A stretch of DNA of 64,000 bases from Nemania diffusa (Eukaryota > Ascomycota > Sordariomycetes > Xylariales > Xylariaceae): contig JBBPUQ010000010.1 of NCBI GenBank assembly GCA_038501195.1, forward strand, positions 2,974,001-3,038,000, read 5' to 3'. Below the pieces are notes generated by a model. That model saw nothing but the letters and a program-made list of their open reading frames with translations. It was not told the origin of the DNA and searched no databases. Positions 49,204-60,466 of the stretch are shown here, in pieces. The position numbers and the translations under genes are program-made. How positions within the stretch are numbered: position 1 is the stretch's first letter; each line of letters starts with the position of its first letter.

Positions 49204-49245
49204 GGTGGCCCGCGAGGGTGTGGCCCGTGAGGGGGGTGGTTATCT
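49204..49245 (-). repeat. Right terminal inverted repeat of the DNA transposon
   Basis: Reverse complement starts AGATAACCACCCCCCT and continues CACGGGCCACACC; it is the less mutated TIR. Confidence 0.9.
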
Positions 49246-49328
49246 TATCAGCTATCATGGTGTTTTCATAGTATTACTCGATCTAGGAAGATGAGTAGAA
49301 AGCCCAAAATTCCCCGAAGGTATTATTT

Positions 49329-50351
49329 TTATAAGCGACCTTGTAGAGACTCTGCTGGAAATCCTACTAAGAGATCCTCGGTAGGAACATAGCCGTCCGT
49401 CACCACATATCCACTATCAGAAGGGCAGTGCTTGAACCTATCCAGCTTAGAGGAAGCTTCTCCTGTTCCTGTGTTCCGTACCCCCAACGGGCGCAATAAC
49501 GGTCTGATGGCATTGTGTGTCTTTTCAAGGGGCGCGCCATTGGTGAATTCGTCGGTCTCATCGCAAGAGGGCTGCAGGATGCCGATTTTATGAAGGATAT
49601 CACGGGCTTGGCCCAGTATTAGATCTGGCAAGGGAGGTAGGGGAACTTACTTACTTCATTAATAGAGGGAAAAATGCGAGTGCTCGGTATCAGCAGTTTA
49701 TCTCAGCAGTCTCGTTCCCCCGGAGGATTCATAAACCTTCGGGTCGCGGAAGAAATAGGGGAGGTTCTTGACCTCACCTGGATGCGCATTGAAGTTAATT
49801 TTAGGATCACTAGCCTTGATGTACCCTAGGATATTTACCATGTCATCAGAAGGGACGCGAGATCATAGAATAATGATCTCGGGACGAATTATATACTGAC
49901 AGGCCGGCATCGCGCTCGGAGTCTGCATGAACACCATGCCTTAATTAACAACACGAGTTTCTCTGTGCCTCATGTGTCGGATGTCTTGTCATATCTATAT
50001 TCCCAATCTTAAAAACCTAGTACCTGTTAAGTTATAAGAAGCATCATCTGTTGGGTTGGTGTAGATCTCCATCGGGCCGAAGTCGCTTCCGTCAATTGTC
50101 TCGGGCACCGAAACGCTCGCTCACAGTCGGAACTCGAAGGAAAGCTTGGCCCCTGCTTCTGTCCAACGGGCTATTCCAGGGCTATCGAGTTCGGCCATCG
50201 GACTTGTAATATTATCCCTATCAAATGAAGTTCTTAGTCATTTTCCGTCTGCTAAACTTAGGAAGTTAATAAAGACGGCAGAGAAGACGGCGTTCGCTTA
50301 GGCAGTTAAGGCCGAGGAGGCAGCTAGGCCGAGGATGAAAAGGAATTTCAT
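49329..50351 (-). pseudogene. Secreted-protein pseudogene beside the transposon
   Basis: Starts with a clear signal peptide (MKFLFILGLAASSALTA) followed directly by TAA at 50298-50300. Coding-like blocks follow in order: SPMAELDSPGIARWTEAG, AKLSFEFRL then TGA, SVPETIDGSDFGPMEIYT, a gap, IIRPEIIIL then TGA, SRVPSDDM, DPKINFNAHPGEVKNLPYFF, RDPKVYESSGGTRLLR then TAA, and finally an open 100-aa block (ARDILHKIGILQPSCDE ... SGYVVTDGYVPTEDLL). Each stop is what CAA or CGA becomes after a C-to-T change. I do not recognise the family. The gene starts about 0.1 kb from the RIP-mutated transposon, so RIP leakage is a plausible cause. Confidence 0.7.
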
Positions 50352-51001
50352 GTTCCCACGTTCTATAATTGCATCACTATTAAGAAAACGTGTCTTACAT
50401 ATACGATTAGCTTAGAACACAGCAGCTGTGCTTCTCGTTCTAGTCTAGTTCCTGATCGAGCTTCCCTCTAGGTCACGCCCATATATGTTAGTTCCACTGT
50501 CGTCATCCTTATGATAGCAATACACCCGGGCTCTCCATACTCGTTTTAAAGACTAATTAACACGAAATGGAGGGATAAATCCGGTGACGAACGGTGGCAC
50601 GAAGACCCTACGGCGGTGAACACGCTTGTTCGAGCGATTGAGCGGGGAGAACGAAGTATTTTATATCGTCACCGGGGTTGCGTCTCAATTGGGAATTAGC
50701 ACGTGGGTATGTGCGAGGTTATATAGGACGCTGCAGCTATAATGGAATCAGAGCCTAGGAAGAACTCAAAAAGGGCTTAAGAGTCTGAGGTATATATATT
50801 GAGGTATTTTGATGTTGATAGATCTGTGTTTGATAGGCAGTTAGATAGTAGTTTGAGGAAGCGAGCCCGAGTAGTGATGGTATCAAGTGAGTCAATTAAA
50901 AACTGCCATGTGCGGCAAACGATATTATCTAACGACGCAGTGCATCTTCTAGTAAGTAGGTAGTCATTATTCTCGTTAAGTTCCCTCGCAAGTCCAACTC
51001 C
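50352..51001. other. Intergenic, no gene seen
   Basis: Upstream of the pseudogene and 3' flank of the PAN-like gene. No supported feature. Confidence 0.5.
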
Positions 51002-52012
51002 TCACAGAAGCACACCAAAATGCCAGGTCATGTCGGCAGTGTGTGGCTTTTTGGTCACGTCCTCCTTCAACCAGCAGCGGTGCGAGGGGCCCGAGTCGCC
51101 CTCGATAAACCCCCATCCGCACCCTGTGCAGCCCGCTGTCCCTGCGCAGTTGTCCATGCAGTCCTCCGCCGTGTCCGTGTATACGTTCCGTATGTCGACT
51201 GCGCCGTCCTGCTTGCCGTAGTCGACGCCGCAGAGCTGGAGGAACTGCTTCGTCGAGCCCGGCACGGCGTACACGGTCCCATTTATGTCTGGACAGCTCC
51301 CTGGGCTGGCCGTCGACACCTGTGAAGTAGATGATGTTGTTGATGTTGTTGTCGGAGCTTGAGTTAAGGTAGGAGATGAGGCTGTGGTAGTTACAGCCAT
51401 CCCACTTGTGCCAGTGCCTGTTGTTGTGCTCGAAGCATCAGAGCTGTGGAAGAGTAAGTAGATGCACATCAGCGTCAGTAGAGAAATAACATACGCGGGA
51501 CCGGCACCATTTGCGTTCTTTGAACTATTAGCTGCCTGTGTAGTTCCTACACCGACGCCAACGCCTATAGCCACGACGATGATGACTGCGATGATCGCCA
51601 GCAGCGTCCAGAACCAGAGCTTGTGAAGTCCTAATATCTTCCTATTACTCGACTCCTTCTCGCTCGACTGGTAAGAAAACTCCCCCGGCACGGGCCGCGA
51701 CTCGTCGAGAGAAGGGTGAGCGGAGGCCGGTGGAGTCGCGTCTCCGAGCCACGACGAGGGATTCCCGGTCTTTCCTGCAAAGTAGGCCCGTGACGCATCT
51801 TTGAGCTCGTTGAAGTCGCGCTGGGCAAAGAACTCATAGTCGCGAACCTCAACGAGGTGCGTTTGCGAGTGCGATGGATCGACGCCTCCTCCTGCTGCCG
51901 CTGACGCGCCGAGTGTCGGCGAGGGTTGTCGTGGTGGCTCCCGCGGACGACCGAGGACCGTGACAGCGGGCTGTTGCTGCTGCTGCTGCTGCTGCTGTTG
52001 CTCTGTCGCCAT
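51002..52012 (-). CDS. PolyQ, single-pass membrane protein with PAN/apple-like C-terminus
   Basis: Exons 51495-52012 and 51002-51443 (319 aa). The 51 bp intron (GTATGT donor, CTGAC branch, CACAG acceptor) has a length divisible by three and no stop, so retention would insert a hydrophobic 17-residue segment. The N-terminus has a run of ten Gln, then a Pro-rich cytoplasmic part, a strong membrane helix (LWFWTLLAIIAVIIVVAIGV) near 130-150, a Ser/Thr stalk likely to be O-glycosylated, and a Cys-rich extracellular module: CPDINGTVYAV, FLQLCGVDYG, DCMDNCAGTAGCTGCGWGF, HRCWLKE. The Cys spacing fits PAN/apple-type lectin-like domains of fungal surface proteins. Function unknown. Confidence 0.78.
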   Translation of the reverse strand: MATEQQQQQQQQQQPAVTVLGRPREPPRQPSPTLGASAAAGGGVDPSHSQTHLVEVRDYEFFAQRDFNELKDASRAYFAGKTGNPSSWLGDATPPASAHPSLDESRPVPGEFSYQSSEKESSNRKILGLHKLWFWTLLAIIAVIIVVAIGVGVGVGTTQAANSSKNANGAGPAYVISLLTLMCIYLLFHSSDASSTTTGTGTSGMAVTTTASSPTLTQAPTTTSTTSSTSQVSTASPGSCPDINGTVYAVPGSTKQFLQLCGVDYGKQDGAVDIRNVYTDTAEDCMDNCAGTAGCTGCGWGFIEGDSGPSHRCWLKEDVTKKPHTADMTWHFGVLL

Positions 52013-53420
52013 GACTAGCTTTCTCTCCTAATCGGGGATAAGGTCATTGCCGAATGGCCATTAGACTACTTTGTCTACCTATTCAATTACGGCAAGCTTG
52101 ATGATCAATGAACGGACGGCGGCCACAAGCACGCCAGCAATCGAGCGGGTGTAGAGAAGCACGATTGGGATCAGGGTTTGGCGGATTTAGAGGAATCGCT
52201 TCCTTTTACGAGAAGTCGCCCGAGCACTCGGTGGTGGTGCATTCTGTACGCTAACCTGGTAACCATCTTCACCGGACTGTGTAGGGGACCCCGGTCAATA
52301 CGCCGTTGTAATCTCGCAAAAGCGTAGATGAGCGTGGCCCTTGGCGGTCCCTTGGGGTCTTTCTCACGTGGCATTGAATCCTTTCAGGGTGCCGGCCAGG
52401 CCAGTTAGGCGGTCCCTTCTTCGATTGTGGCGTCTCGTAGGATCTTCGCTCATCGACTTGCATCCCCCTTGCTCGTGCTTCGGCGTGGTCTCAAGAATAG
52501 GACTAGCAGCGCTTGGTGGTTCGCAACTATGTGGGGGCGACGGCAAGGTAGAAAGCTGCCCTTACATAGTACTGTACTACGCTCATATAACTCGCTGATA
52601 TATACCTAGGCCTGCCAATAGGCATCCCAACCGAAGCTTGGGCTAAACAGTTTAGATCCTCGAAGGATCCGGGGGATCTGAGATGAACATCATGACAGTC
52701 AAAACAAACTAGCACCACCATCAACTTGCTTTAAAAAGCGCGAAAGCTCTATAAGTAGCAACTCCATCGAACATTTTGTCGTGAGCGCATAAGTCAGTAT
52801 TACACGACAGATAACATGATGAATTTTATCGAGTGCAGTGCAATTGCGAGGTTGAGGTTTCGAGGCAGGCATTGCGAGTAACATTTCATTGGCTCACCAT
52901 CTTGATGTTGATCTCAGTGTTTCAAACATAATCAAAGGAACCGATGGGGATATCATCATTCCTACACTACCTCCATCAATCAAGACGCCGACGATAGATG
53001 GTAGACAGCTTGGGCGCAGAAGCTACGTAGACCAGGCGCAGGGTTAAATAAATGTGATAGTGTCATGACACAATACTCCTCATTTAACCCCATTGCCACA
53101 AATATGTCGATAATAGCCAAGAACCCGAGATTCGTCCAATTCCAGGGACGTGTAATTGCCGTTTAACCCCCTCGACATTCATCTGGCTATTCTCCTCGGT
53201 ACGACACTATCGCCGTCTCCAAAGGGGGCCGAAAGCATCATTATTAAAGAGCCAGACCCCAACCAAATTTGAACATGGGATTGATCAATCGGCCGGTCAT
53301 TGAACGACCTGCTGCAGATATCCATCCATCTCATTCAGTCTGTTGCACTGCACCACCGACTGACTGACTAGTCCAGGCCAGGAGGCGAATTCAAATCTCA
53401 ACAAAACCACGAAGACTACG
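52013..53420. other. Intergenic, contains a 50 bp palindrome
   Basis: No supported gene. The small open frames at 52170-52610 are short overlapping frames on both strands without family features. The palindrome is listed separately. Confidence 0.45.
53041..53090. repeat. 50 bp imperfect palindrome
   Basis: Outer arms GGGTTAAAT/ATTTAACCC and an inner perfect 12 bp palindrome GTGTCATGACAC are all centred on the same point (53065/53066). It lies about 0.33 kb upstream of the secreted-protein gene at 53421. Confidence 0.75.
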
Positions 53421-54317
53421 ATGCAGGGCCTCCTCTCTCTAGCCACGCTGGCCGTGGGCCTATTCTCGGGCTCCGGCGCAGCGCAGTGCGCGCGGGAGAC
53501 GCTCGTCGCCGCGACGAACCAGCTGCTGGCAGCGCAGACCGCCGGCTCGCCCTCGACCCTCGGCCCGCTCGAGGGCGTCAACTACCTCGAGCAGTTCAAG
53601 GCGGCGGACGCGACCAAGGGGATCCTCGCGACGCCGCTGACGCTCGACTTCAACCGCAGCCTGCACGACACGGTGCAGTGCGCCACGTACACGGAGATGG
53701 TGGCCGCCAAGGGCGCGCACCCCTACGTCGTGGGCACGCAGATGCGCTTCACGCCCGACGGCAAGCTCGCCAACATGAGCACCCTCGTCACCGACCAGGG
53801 CGACTGGCTCTTCAACGCCACCGGCACCCTCTACTGGGCCTCGCGCGAGAAGTGGGACGTCATCCCCGAGGCTGACCGTGACTCCCGCGCCACCATCCAG
53901 GCCGCCGCCGACGCGTATGCCGATATCTTCGATGACAAGTCCGTCACGGTGCCGTGGGGCTCGCCGTGCGCGCGGCTCGAGGGCGGGGCGTACACGGGCA
54001 ATGGCGGCGCGAATGACCGCTGCGACGTCGGGATTCCCAATGGTACGTGAACACGCAATTTGATAGTCCCTTTCTTTCTTCTTTGGTTCTAGGTTACGAG
54101 CGTAATGTTGTGTGATACGTATTCATGCATGTGCCCCTCGTTAACGGAGTCGTTCGTTCTAGGCGTGAAGCTGGTGAACCGCCGCTATGTGATCGACGAA
54201 ACGCTCGGCGCCGTCGATGTGTTCATCGACTTCGCCACGGTGCCCGACAGCCACGAGTTCCGCGTCGAGAAGGGCAAGATCCGCTTCGTGCACACGATTA
54301 CCGTCATGGGTGGTTAA
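53421..54317 (+). CDS. Secreted protein, DUF8021-like
   Basis: Exons 53421-54042 and 54163-54317 (258 aa); 120 bp intron with GTACGT donor and TTCTAG acceptor, phase 1. Signal peptide LLSLATLAVGLFSGSGA, then CARETLVAATNQLLAAQTAG, an N-terminal pattern of the fungal DUF8021 family. NYLEQFKA, DTVQCATYTEMVAA, PWGSPCARLEGG and the C-terminal DFATVPDSHEFRVEKGKIRF support a compact, NTF2-like alpha/beta barrel fold (inferred). Two sequons (NMS, NAT). Coding GC is very high compared with the flanks. Enzymatic role unknown. Confidence 0.8.
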
Positions 54318-55648
54318 GTGAGTGATCGAATAGCAAATCGATACTGGAGTTTGATGTCTAGGAAAAGGAATCTAGTTCAGTAATGTAGTAATAAACTCGC
54401 TTTCAATGAATATTCTACTACAAAACTGTTACACATAGAACCATCCTGAGAACCACACGAGGTAATCAATTTTTTCCGGAGAGTGTGAACTCCCTTATCC
54501 CCCCATTTCAATCTTGTTTTGCAGAGGAGTCGGTGAAGCCCATACTGCTTAGTAGAAAGATGCCTATGTAGAAGCCTACGGTTGGATACCTACCTGAGGT
54601 TCTGAGGTCTACACAGGTCAATAAATATATTGTTAATAGCCACCAACCCGACTCTCCCCTTATAAAGTAGATAGTAGGGCATAAATAGGCCCAGAATTGC
54701 CCCTCGATAGAGAGGGAAGAGGACTACGGGCCTTGAAGTCCCAAGACAACTATTGCATTAAGGATTCTTCTGCCCGAAAGTAAGTCCTAAATATCTAGCC
54801 CTCCTCATGGAGGGCATCACTTATCACTACATAGTAAATTAGTACCTACCTAGGTATATAGCACACATATTTTAAGTAGCTCGCGAAAAAGGCAAGGGCG
54901 CCGGATAGCCATGGCAATGAATAAATCAATTGTATGAAACCAGGTTTCATGTCAGGTACCCATTTCCATAACATAAGTACTGTCGAACTTTTAAAAAAGG
55001 CCCCCGAGGCAAAAAAAGGTGCTGTAAGAATTGAACAGGAGGTCTCCCAAGATACCTGGGGTTCATCGTACACAGAGTATCGATGGCCATCCTAACCCCT
55101 AGACCAAGTGCCAATCTTTGTCTTTGCATGACCTATTTGCATCTATAGCCTCCTCGCTTTACTTCAGGTGCTTTCTATGCAAGGTTAAGCAAGCGATCAG
55201 AGCATACTCACCTAACCTAATATTTTATCTATGGCATGGCATGCTCTTTATCTAGGGCCAATAAACGCCAGGATATAAACAGGACTCGCCTTAACTGTTC
55301 TGGTCGCCGGGTGTGCAGATCATGGGACGGCATAGCATCATTTTGTTGGACCCGTGATTGAACTAGTACATCACCAGTGTACTCATGCAATGTTGAACCG
55401 GTACGGGTTTAAACTATGTACTGATATAATTGTTGCCCCGGCTACTCATAGATAAACCATATTCCACTATCCGTAAACGTCGTCGTTAGTTCATTATCAT
55501 AATACATAAATCTAGCAGCGTTAGTAGAGACGAGTGAGTATCGTACAGTTCAAGTTTATATAACCCAAAAGTCCATTCCCCAGCCTCAACGCCCCCTCCT
55601 CCCTCCTCCCCCCTCCTATTCACGCACCACAAGCCCCTCCCTGCATCC
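54318..55648. other. Intergenic between convergent genes
   Basis: No supported gene. Around 55017-55120 (minus) there are A-box-like and B-box-like tRNA words followed by a T run, but the stems do not pair (see rejected items). Confidence 0.45.
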
Positions 55649-57307
55649 TCACAACCTCCTAAAAAACCTCACCCCCACAGCCGTCAGCGCCGCAAGCCCA
55701 ACCGCCCCCGTCAACACAGGCACCCCAGCAACCGCCACCACGGCGGCCGCGGCGTCCTCGTACCAGTGCTTCTCCCGCTCGTGCGAGGCCGGGTAGTGCG
55801 CGTACGCGACGGCGCGCGGGCCGGGCAGGTTCTTCTCGTCGAGCCACTCGAGCACCGGACACCGGCCCAGCACAGGCGCAAGGAGGAAGTCGACGCCGAA
55901 GCGCCCCAGCGGCAGCCAGGGGGCCGCCACGCTCGCCACGAAGCGATCGCGCGGCCCCAACCACGCGCACATACGTGCCCTTCTCTCTGACATGCCCATC
56001 ACCGCAGGCGTGTCCGCCATGCGCCGCGCCTGGTACTCCGCGAACACCGCCTCGAGGTCCAGCGTCGTGATGACAGGTGGTTCCGCCTCGGCCCCCTCCT
56101 TCCGCAGCTTCTGGTAGACCTGCGTCTGGCGCGCCTGCTGCACGGTCACGCGCCGCAGCCCGTTGACGAGCTCCACGAGGTCGGCGACGCCGGCGTTATA
56201 CCCGAGCCCGGCCTGCGGCGCGAGCTTGCGCACGGCGTCGCCCACGAGCACGACGCGGCGCCACGCCCACGTCTCGGCAAAGCCCTCTTCAAGACTGACG
56301 AGCCCGACGGGTCCGACGCGCGCCTCGAAGGCGTCGCGCAGCGTGTACCCGCCCGGCGCCACGTGCAGGTGCGCCCAGCGGCGCAGCAGCGCCCTCTTGT
56401 CGTCGTCGGTCCAGCGCACGCGCGCCGGGGTGGGGGTGGGCAGCTTCTCGTAGACGGCGAACCAGGCGCGGTTCTCGCAGGAGAGGACCTGCGTCGACAC
56501 GCCCTCGGCGGCGCACTCGATGTTGGCGCCGCGCGGCACGTCTTTGAGGGGGGGCAGGTTGCCGAAGAGCGCGCGGTAGGTCGTCGTGAAGGGGCTGGGC
56601 TGGTCCGTGGCGGAGGGCACGCCCGCCGCGAGCGACTGCATGGCCTGCCGCGTGCGGCTGTGCACGCCGTCGGCGCCGATGACGACGGAGCCGTGCTCCA
56701 CGGTGCCGTCCTCGCAGTGCACCGCCACGCCGTCGTCGGCGACGTCGATGCGCACCACGCGCTTCTTCACGTGGATGCAGGCCTTGATGGAGTCTGGTAG
56801 GCTGCTATGCAGTGTTTTGATGTAGTGTGGGCGGTGGGCGACGCGGACGCCGTGCCCGTGGCTTTTGATGTCCCGGCGTTAGTATGGCTTTTCATATTCA
56901 CCTTTCCCCTCAAGTGTGCTAACTCTATCTAGAGTAAGGGCAGGCAAAGTCAAAGCTGCCCTGTGAGTGCACACCTGCGGGATGGGAAAAACTCACTTCG
57001 CTTCCATGATCTTTACTAAGTTCTCTTCTTTCCACACCGTCCCGTCGTCGGCCGACATCAAGACGGTGTTCTCGAAGCGCGTGAGGGTGGGTGAGATGGT
57101 GTCCAGGAGGCCCAGTTGGTCGAGCACCCGGAAGGTCGGCGGCATCAGCGCGAGCGGCGACCCGACCTCGGGCGTGAGGTCGTCGTGCTGCTCTAGCACT
57201 ACGAAGTCCATGTCCGTCTTGGCGAATATGTGTGCCGCCGTCAGGCCTAGTAGTCCGCCACCGACGATGATGGCCCGGAACGGGCGAGCGTGGGCGTCGT
57301 CCGCCAT
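55649..57307 (-). CDS. FAD-dependent monooxygenase (PHBH fold, PaxM-like) with C-terminal membrane segment
   Basis: Exons 56997-57307 and 55649-56861 (507 aa); 135 bp intron, GTGAGT donor, ACTAAC branch, phase 2. The dinucleotide motif FRAIIVGGGLLGLTAAHIF has GGGLLG at 16-21, with ADGVHSR (DG motif) near 168 and VVLVGDAVRKLAPQAGLGYN (GD motif) near 311. HGVRVAHRPHYIKTLH contains the conserved Arg region. A C-terminal hydrophobic helix (VVAVAGVPVLTGAVGLAALT) suggests membrane anchoring, as in indole-diterpene and meroterpenoid epoxidases. No PKS or prenyltransferase gene lies nearby in the window, so the pathway is open. Confidence 0.87.
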
Positions 57308-58230
57308 TCTCCTCTCTGTGCTATGAGTGGGCTTGCCTGGCCGCTTTACTAGCCTCCTTACTCGGAGTTCTCAGATGAGAGTAGGTAGTTCGAACTTTTC
57401 AGAAAAGTGCCGTCCAAATCCCTCTGATTTATCACAGTTTATCGTCAATCAAACAGCAAATTGTGACCACATCCATCAAGCCACATGCTGTGCAAGCTGG
57501 CCTGCGATAAATTTTCCGAGAATAAATGATTGCCAACAGCTCTGCATATGCCACGGTGGATCATGTGTGGGTTCTGAGCTGAATCACCGACCCTAGCCAC
57601 GTCTTCGTCACCGACATTTCCGGGGTACCTTTGCTCAGATCGGATGCATACTTTGTTAATTGACACAATATGATATGATATACGTTCATTTTGTTAACTT
57701 TGGGGGTTTTTTTTTTTGCCTCTACTACAGAGTATAGTTGTATTATGTTGTCTCGGTAGGTTGTAGGTGAGAGATAATAATGATAGCGACGGGCGAGTTA
57801 TTGGTTACAAATGTCCAGACCCAGTTAGTTACCCGACATTCGGCATCCTCCGCCGTGATATCGGCTATCGTTTGTGCCAGAATATAGCCTCTGATAACTA
57901 GAATTGTAAGGATTGACATAATCGCTTGGCTTGAGTATTTTCTCAACCCAATACTCATATCTCCCTAGCAGCACTTTTTCCGTATTTTTCTTATGCTTGA
58001 GGCCAAATAATCCGCCGCCTTTCTCTTCAACCAACGCCGGTGTTAATGAAGTCCACTGTAATGATAAACCCAAGCATAGTCTCAAACCGTCCCCTTTGCT
58101 GTTTGATCCAACTCGAACCGAAAAACGCTGTAGCGCTTCGTAGCCCCATCACTGGGCTCTCCGAAGCGACCAATTTCCCGAAATATACAATACGCACCCT
58201 ATTCGTCCAGTCACTTCATCTCTACTAGTG
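57308..58230. other. Intergenic, no gene seen
   Basis: Promoter side of the FAD monooxygenase and 3' side of the kinase. Open frames on both strands here lack family features. Confidence 0.5.
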
Positions 58231-60466
58231 TCATAAAACTTCTTGCCCATCCTCTCCTTCCGGAAACCTGAGTCCGCCATCTGTTTGTATCGCCTCGCGC
58301 ACCCATTCGTGCTCGATGACCTGCCCCATCTGCCAACGGTTTCGAGAACGTCTTAATAGGCCTTCGGTAATTTCCATAGCGCCTCTGAGTCCATCCTTCT
58401 CAAATAGCGCCAAATTTGCGTCGTGATCGCCATCTTGACCCTCGTACTTGACCCAGCTCCACTCAACACGCGCAATGCGGTGGCTGGTTCTACTTCGCAT
58501 TCTTTGATAATCGCTCGCGCCGGGTGGGGGATCAAATGGTAGTCGCGACTCGATGAGGGCATAGAGAAGTACACCCAAAGACCAGGCATCCGTTGCTCGG
58601 CCATCATAGGGTTGTCCTAGAATAACTTCTGGGGCCGCATAATCATCAGAACCACAGCGGGTTTCCAGTTTCTCGTCATCGGCTACACGTCGCGAGAGCC
58701 CGAGGTCTGTCAGAGTTATTACAGGATATGGATACGTGGTCCAGTCCTGCGCTGGGCTGGTGAGCTCTGTCGGCGAAATATTGACCAGAACATCTATTTA
58801 TCGTTAGCATATAGAGTAGCTCCTTGAAGAAAGGCTTCTAGTATAGAAGCGACGTAATAATACACGTACTTTCAAGCTTGATATCCCTATGAACAATCCT
58901 GCGTTCGTGTAGATATCCGACCGCGCCCACAATTTCCGAAAATATCCTCCGCAGAATAGGAGCTTTCAGGGAGTCTCGATAGTTTGATGCGACGTCGAAA
59001 AGGTCGCCTCCGGAAGAATAATTCATAACCAGCAGCGCTCTCGTTGGTTCAATGTTCCAGGCTCTTAAGTGCACCAAGGATGGGTGATCAACCGACTGCA
59101 TGATGTCGAGCTCTCGCTTCAGGCTCATTTCAATCCTGTCCTCTGAAGCGCCGCCTTTTGGGCCATGTTCGCAAATTTTAATAGCGACTAGTGTTTTCCG
59201 ATCGTATTGAGAGCCGGCTACAGACGGCTGCGGGTCTTGAGAGCTTGTCTGAGTTGTGTTTCCCTCATTGGTATATTTGTCGTCGATTTTATTCGTCGCT
59301 AAAACCACTCTACTAAATGTGCCTTCGCCGAGATCTTTAATTGCCCGCCATCTTCTCAGTTTCTGGTCCTTTCTGCCGCGCGCCTCGAAATATTCGTACG
59401 ATGATCTCTTTAAAGTCGCGCTATCGTTACTTTGTGATGATTCGCTAGGTGGAGGAGTTGGGGGTTTCGCTGCTAATGTGAGCCCTCTTGCCTCGGACAG
59501 ATGCGGTTCCCTTCGCAGGCCGGCAGGATCCTCCCGATTCCTCTCGTCCACTTTGCCAGCAGAAACAGTATTCTGCCTTTTAGGAATGCCCTTGGCATCG
59601 GGTATGTATTCGCTAATGCTCCGATTCCGAGTATGCTCGATCTTACCGCTGCTATGCTCGGCGGCATGCCCAACTTGAAGCCCTGCATATGCCTTTCTTT
59701 TAGTTTGGTGCTCGATAGCAGCAGCCACCGACTCGCCGCTCTTTGTGACCAGGACAGAATCAGGCATGATAGTTGGTACAGTAAGCTCCTTCGAAGCGGT
59801 AGGGTTAAAAAGCCGTTTCCAAGGACCAGGGGAATCTCCAGATAACAAAGGCGAGGGTAGTGGTGTAACGTCTCCCATAGCAGATATCACAGGACTGGGA
59901 TAGGCAGAGCTGGTAGCCGAACTAATACTCCTACTCAAATGTTGTTTCCAGCTAGGAGTTCGCGAAACGGGTTGTAGGTTAGAGTTTGATGTCTTACGTT
60001 GCAAGGTTGAGCTGTATTGCGACGCAGAAAGGCTGTTGTTGCGACTTCGGAGACTGTCGGATCGCTTGGGGGGCGCCGGCGATATATCGGTGGAGATGGA
60101 TAAAGAATTGTTGGTATTCACAAACAGTGATAGAGGGTGTTCATTCAACGGGCTGGAAGTCGTATCCACGGAGGCATGTACTGATAGCGGCGGAGAGGGA
60201 GCGACGGTATGCGCTTCAAAATGGATCTGACCATGAGCTGGTGGATTCTTGGTTAAAACGCCATCGTCACGGGGAGCCGTTGAAGATGTACCGCGATCCA
60301 GAGACAGTACGCGGTTTGACTCTACGCTATGACGATTTAAATCTTGCAGAGCCGCCAAGGTATGTGAGTCAGGCTGGAGCGAATCGCCAGCCGAGCAAGA
60401 TTCTGGTTTGCTTTCATGCCTTACAAAATCATTGTCTGGCAGAACACGAGATGAACGTGCTGTCAT
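58231..60466 (-). CDS. Serine/threonine protein kinase with long disordered N-terminus
   Basis: Exons 58870-60466 and 58231-58793 (719 aa); 76 bp intron, GTACGT donor, GCTAAC branch, phase 1, splitting the Asn codon of HRDIKLEN. The first 370 residues are Ser/Pro-rich and disordered (RSDSLRSRNNSLSAS; SRTPSWKQHLSRS), with many possible phosphosites. The kinase domain has the glycine loop LGEGTFSRVVLA, the ATP Lys in VAIKI, catalytic HRDIKLENVLV, DLG in place of DFG, and CGSDDYAAPEVI. An insert of about 30 residues separates the Gly loop from VAIK. All catalytic residues are present, so it should be active. Resembles fungal CAMK-related kinases; the subfamily is not resolved. Confidence 0.85.

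Larger units (their letters stand above)
41408..49245. mobile_element. Fot1/pogo-sized TIR DNA transposon, RIP-degraded, interrupted
   Basis: The ends are inverted repeats of 42 bp flanked on both sides by TA (41406-41407 and 49246-49247), the target duplication of Tc1/mariner-pogo elements. Total length is 7838 bp; removing the nested retrotransposon and its duplicated 5 bp leaves about 1915 bp, the size of fungal Fot1-like elements. Interior sequence outside the ends is extremely A/T-rich, with no open transposase frame, as expected after heavy RIP. Class assignment rests on size, TIR and TA duplication, not on a transposase. Confidence 0.85.

Noticed and set aside
55017..55120. Possible tRNA or tRNA-derived SINE on the minus strand
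   Set aside because: A-box-like (GGTCTAGGGGTTAGGAT) and B-box-like (TGTTCAATTC) words and a T run are present, but T-arm and acceptor stems do not pair; at most a decayed relic.
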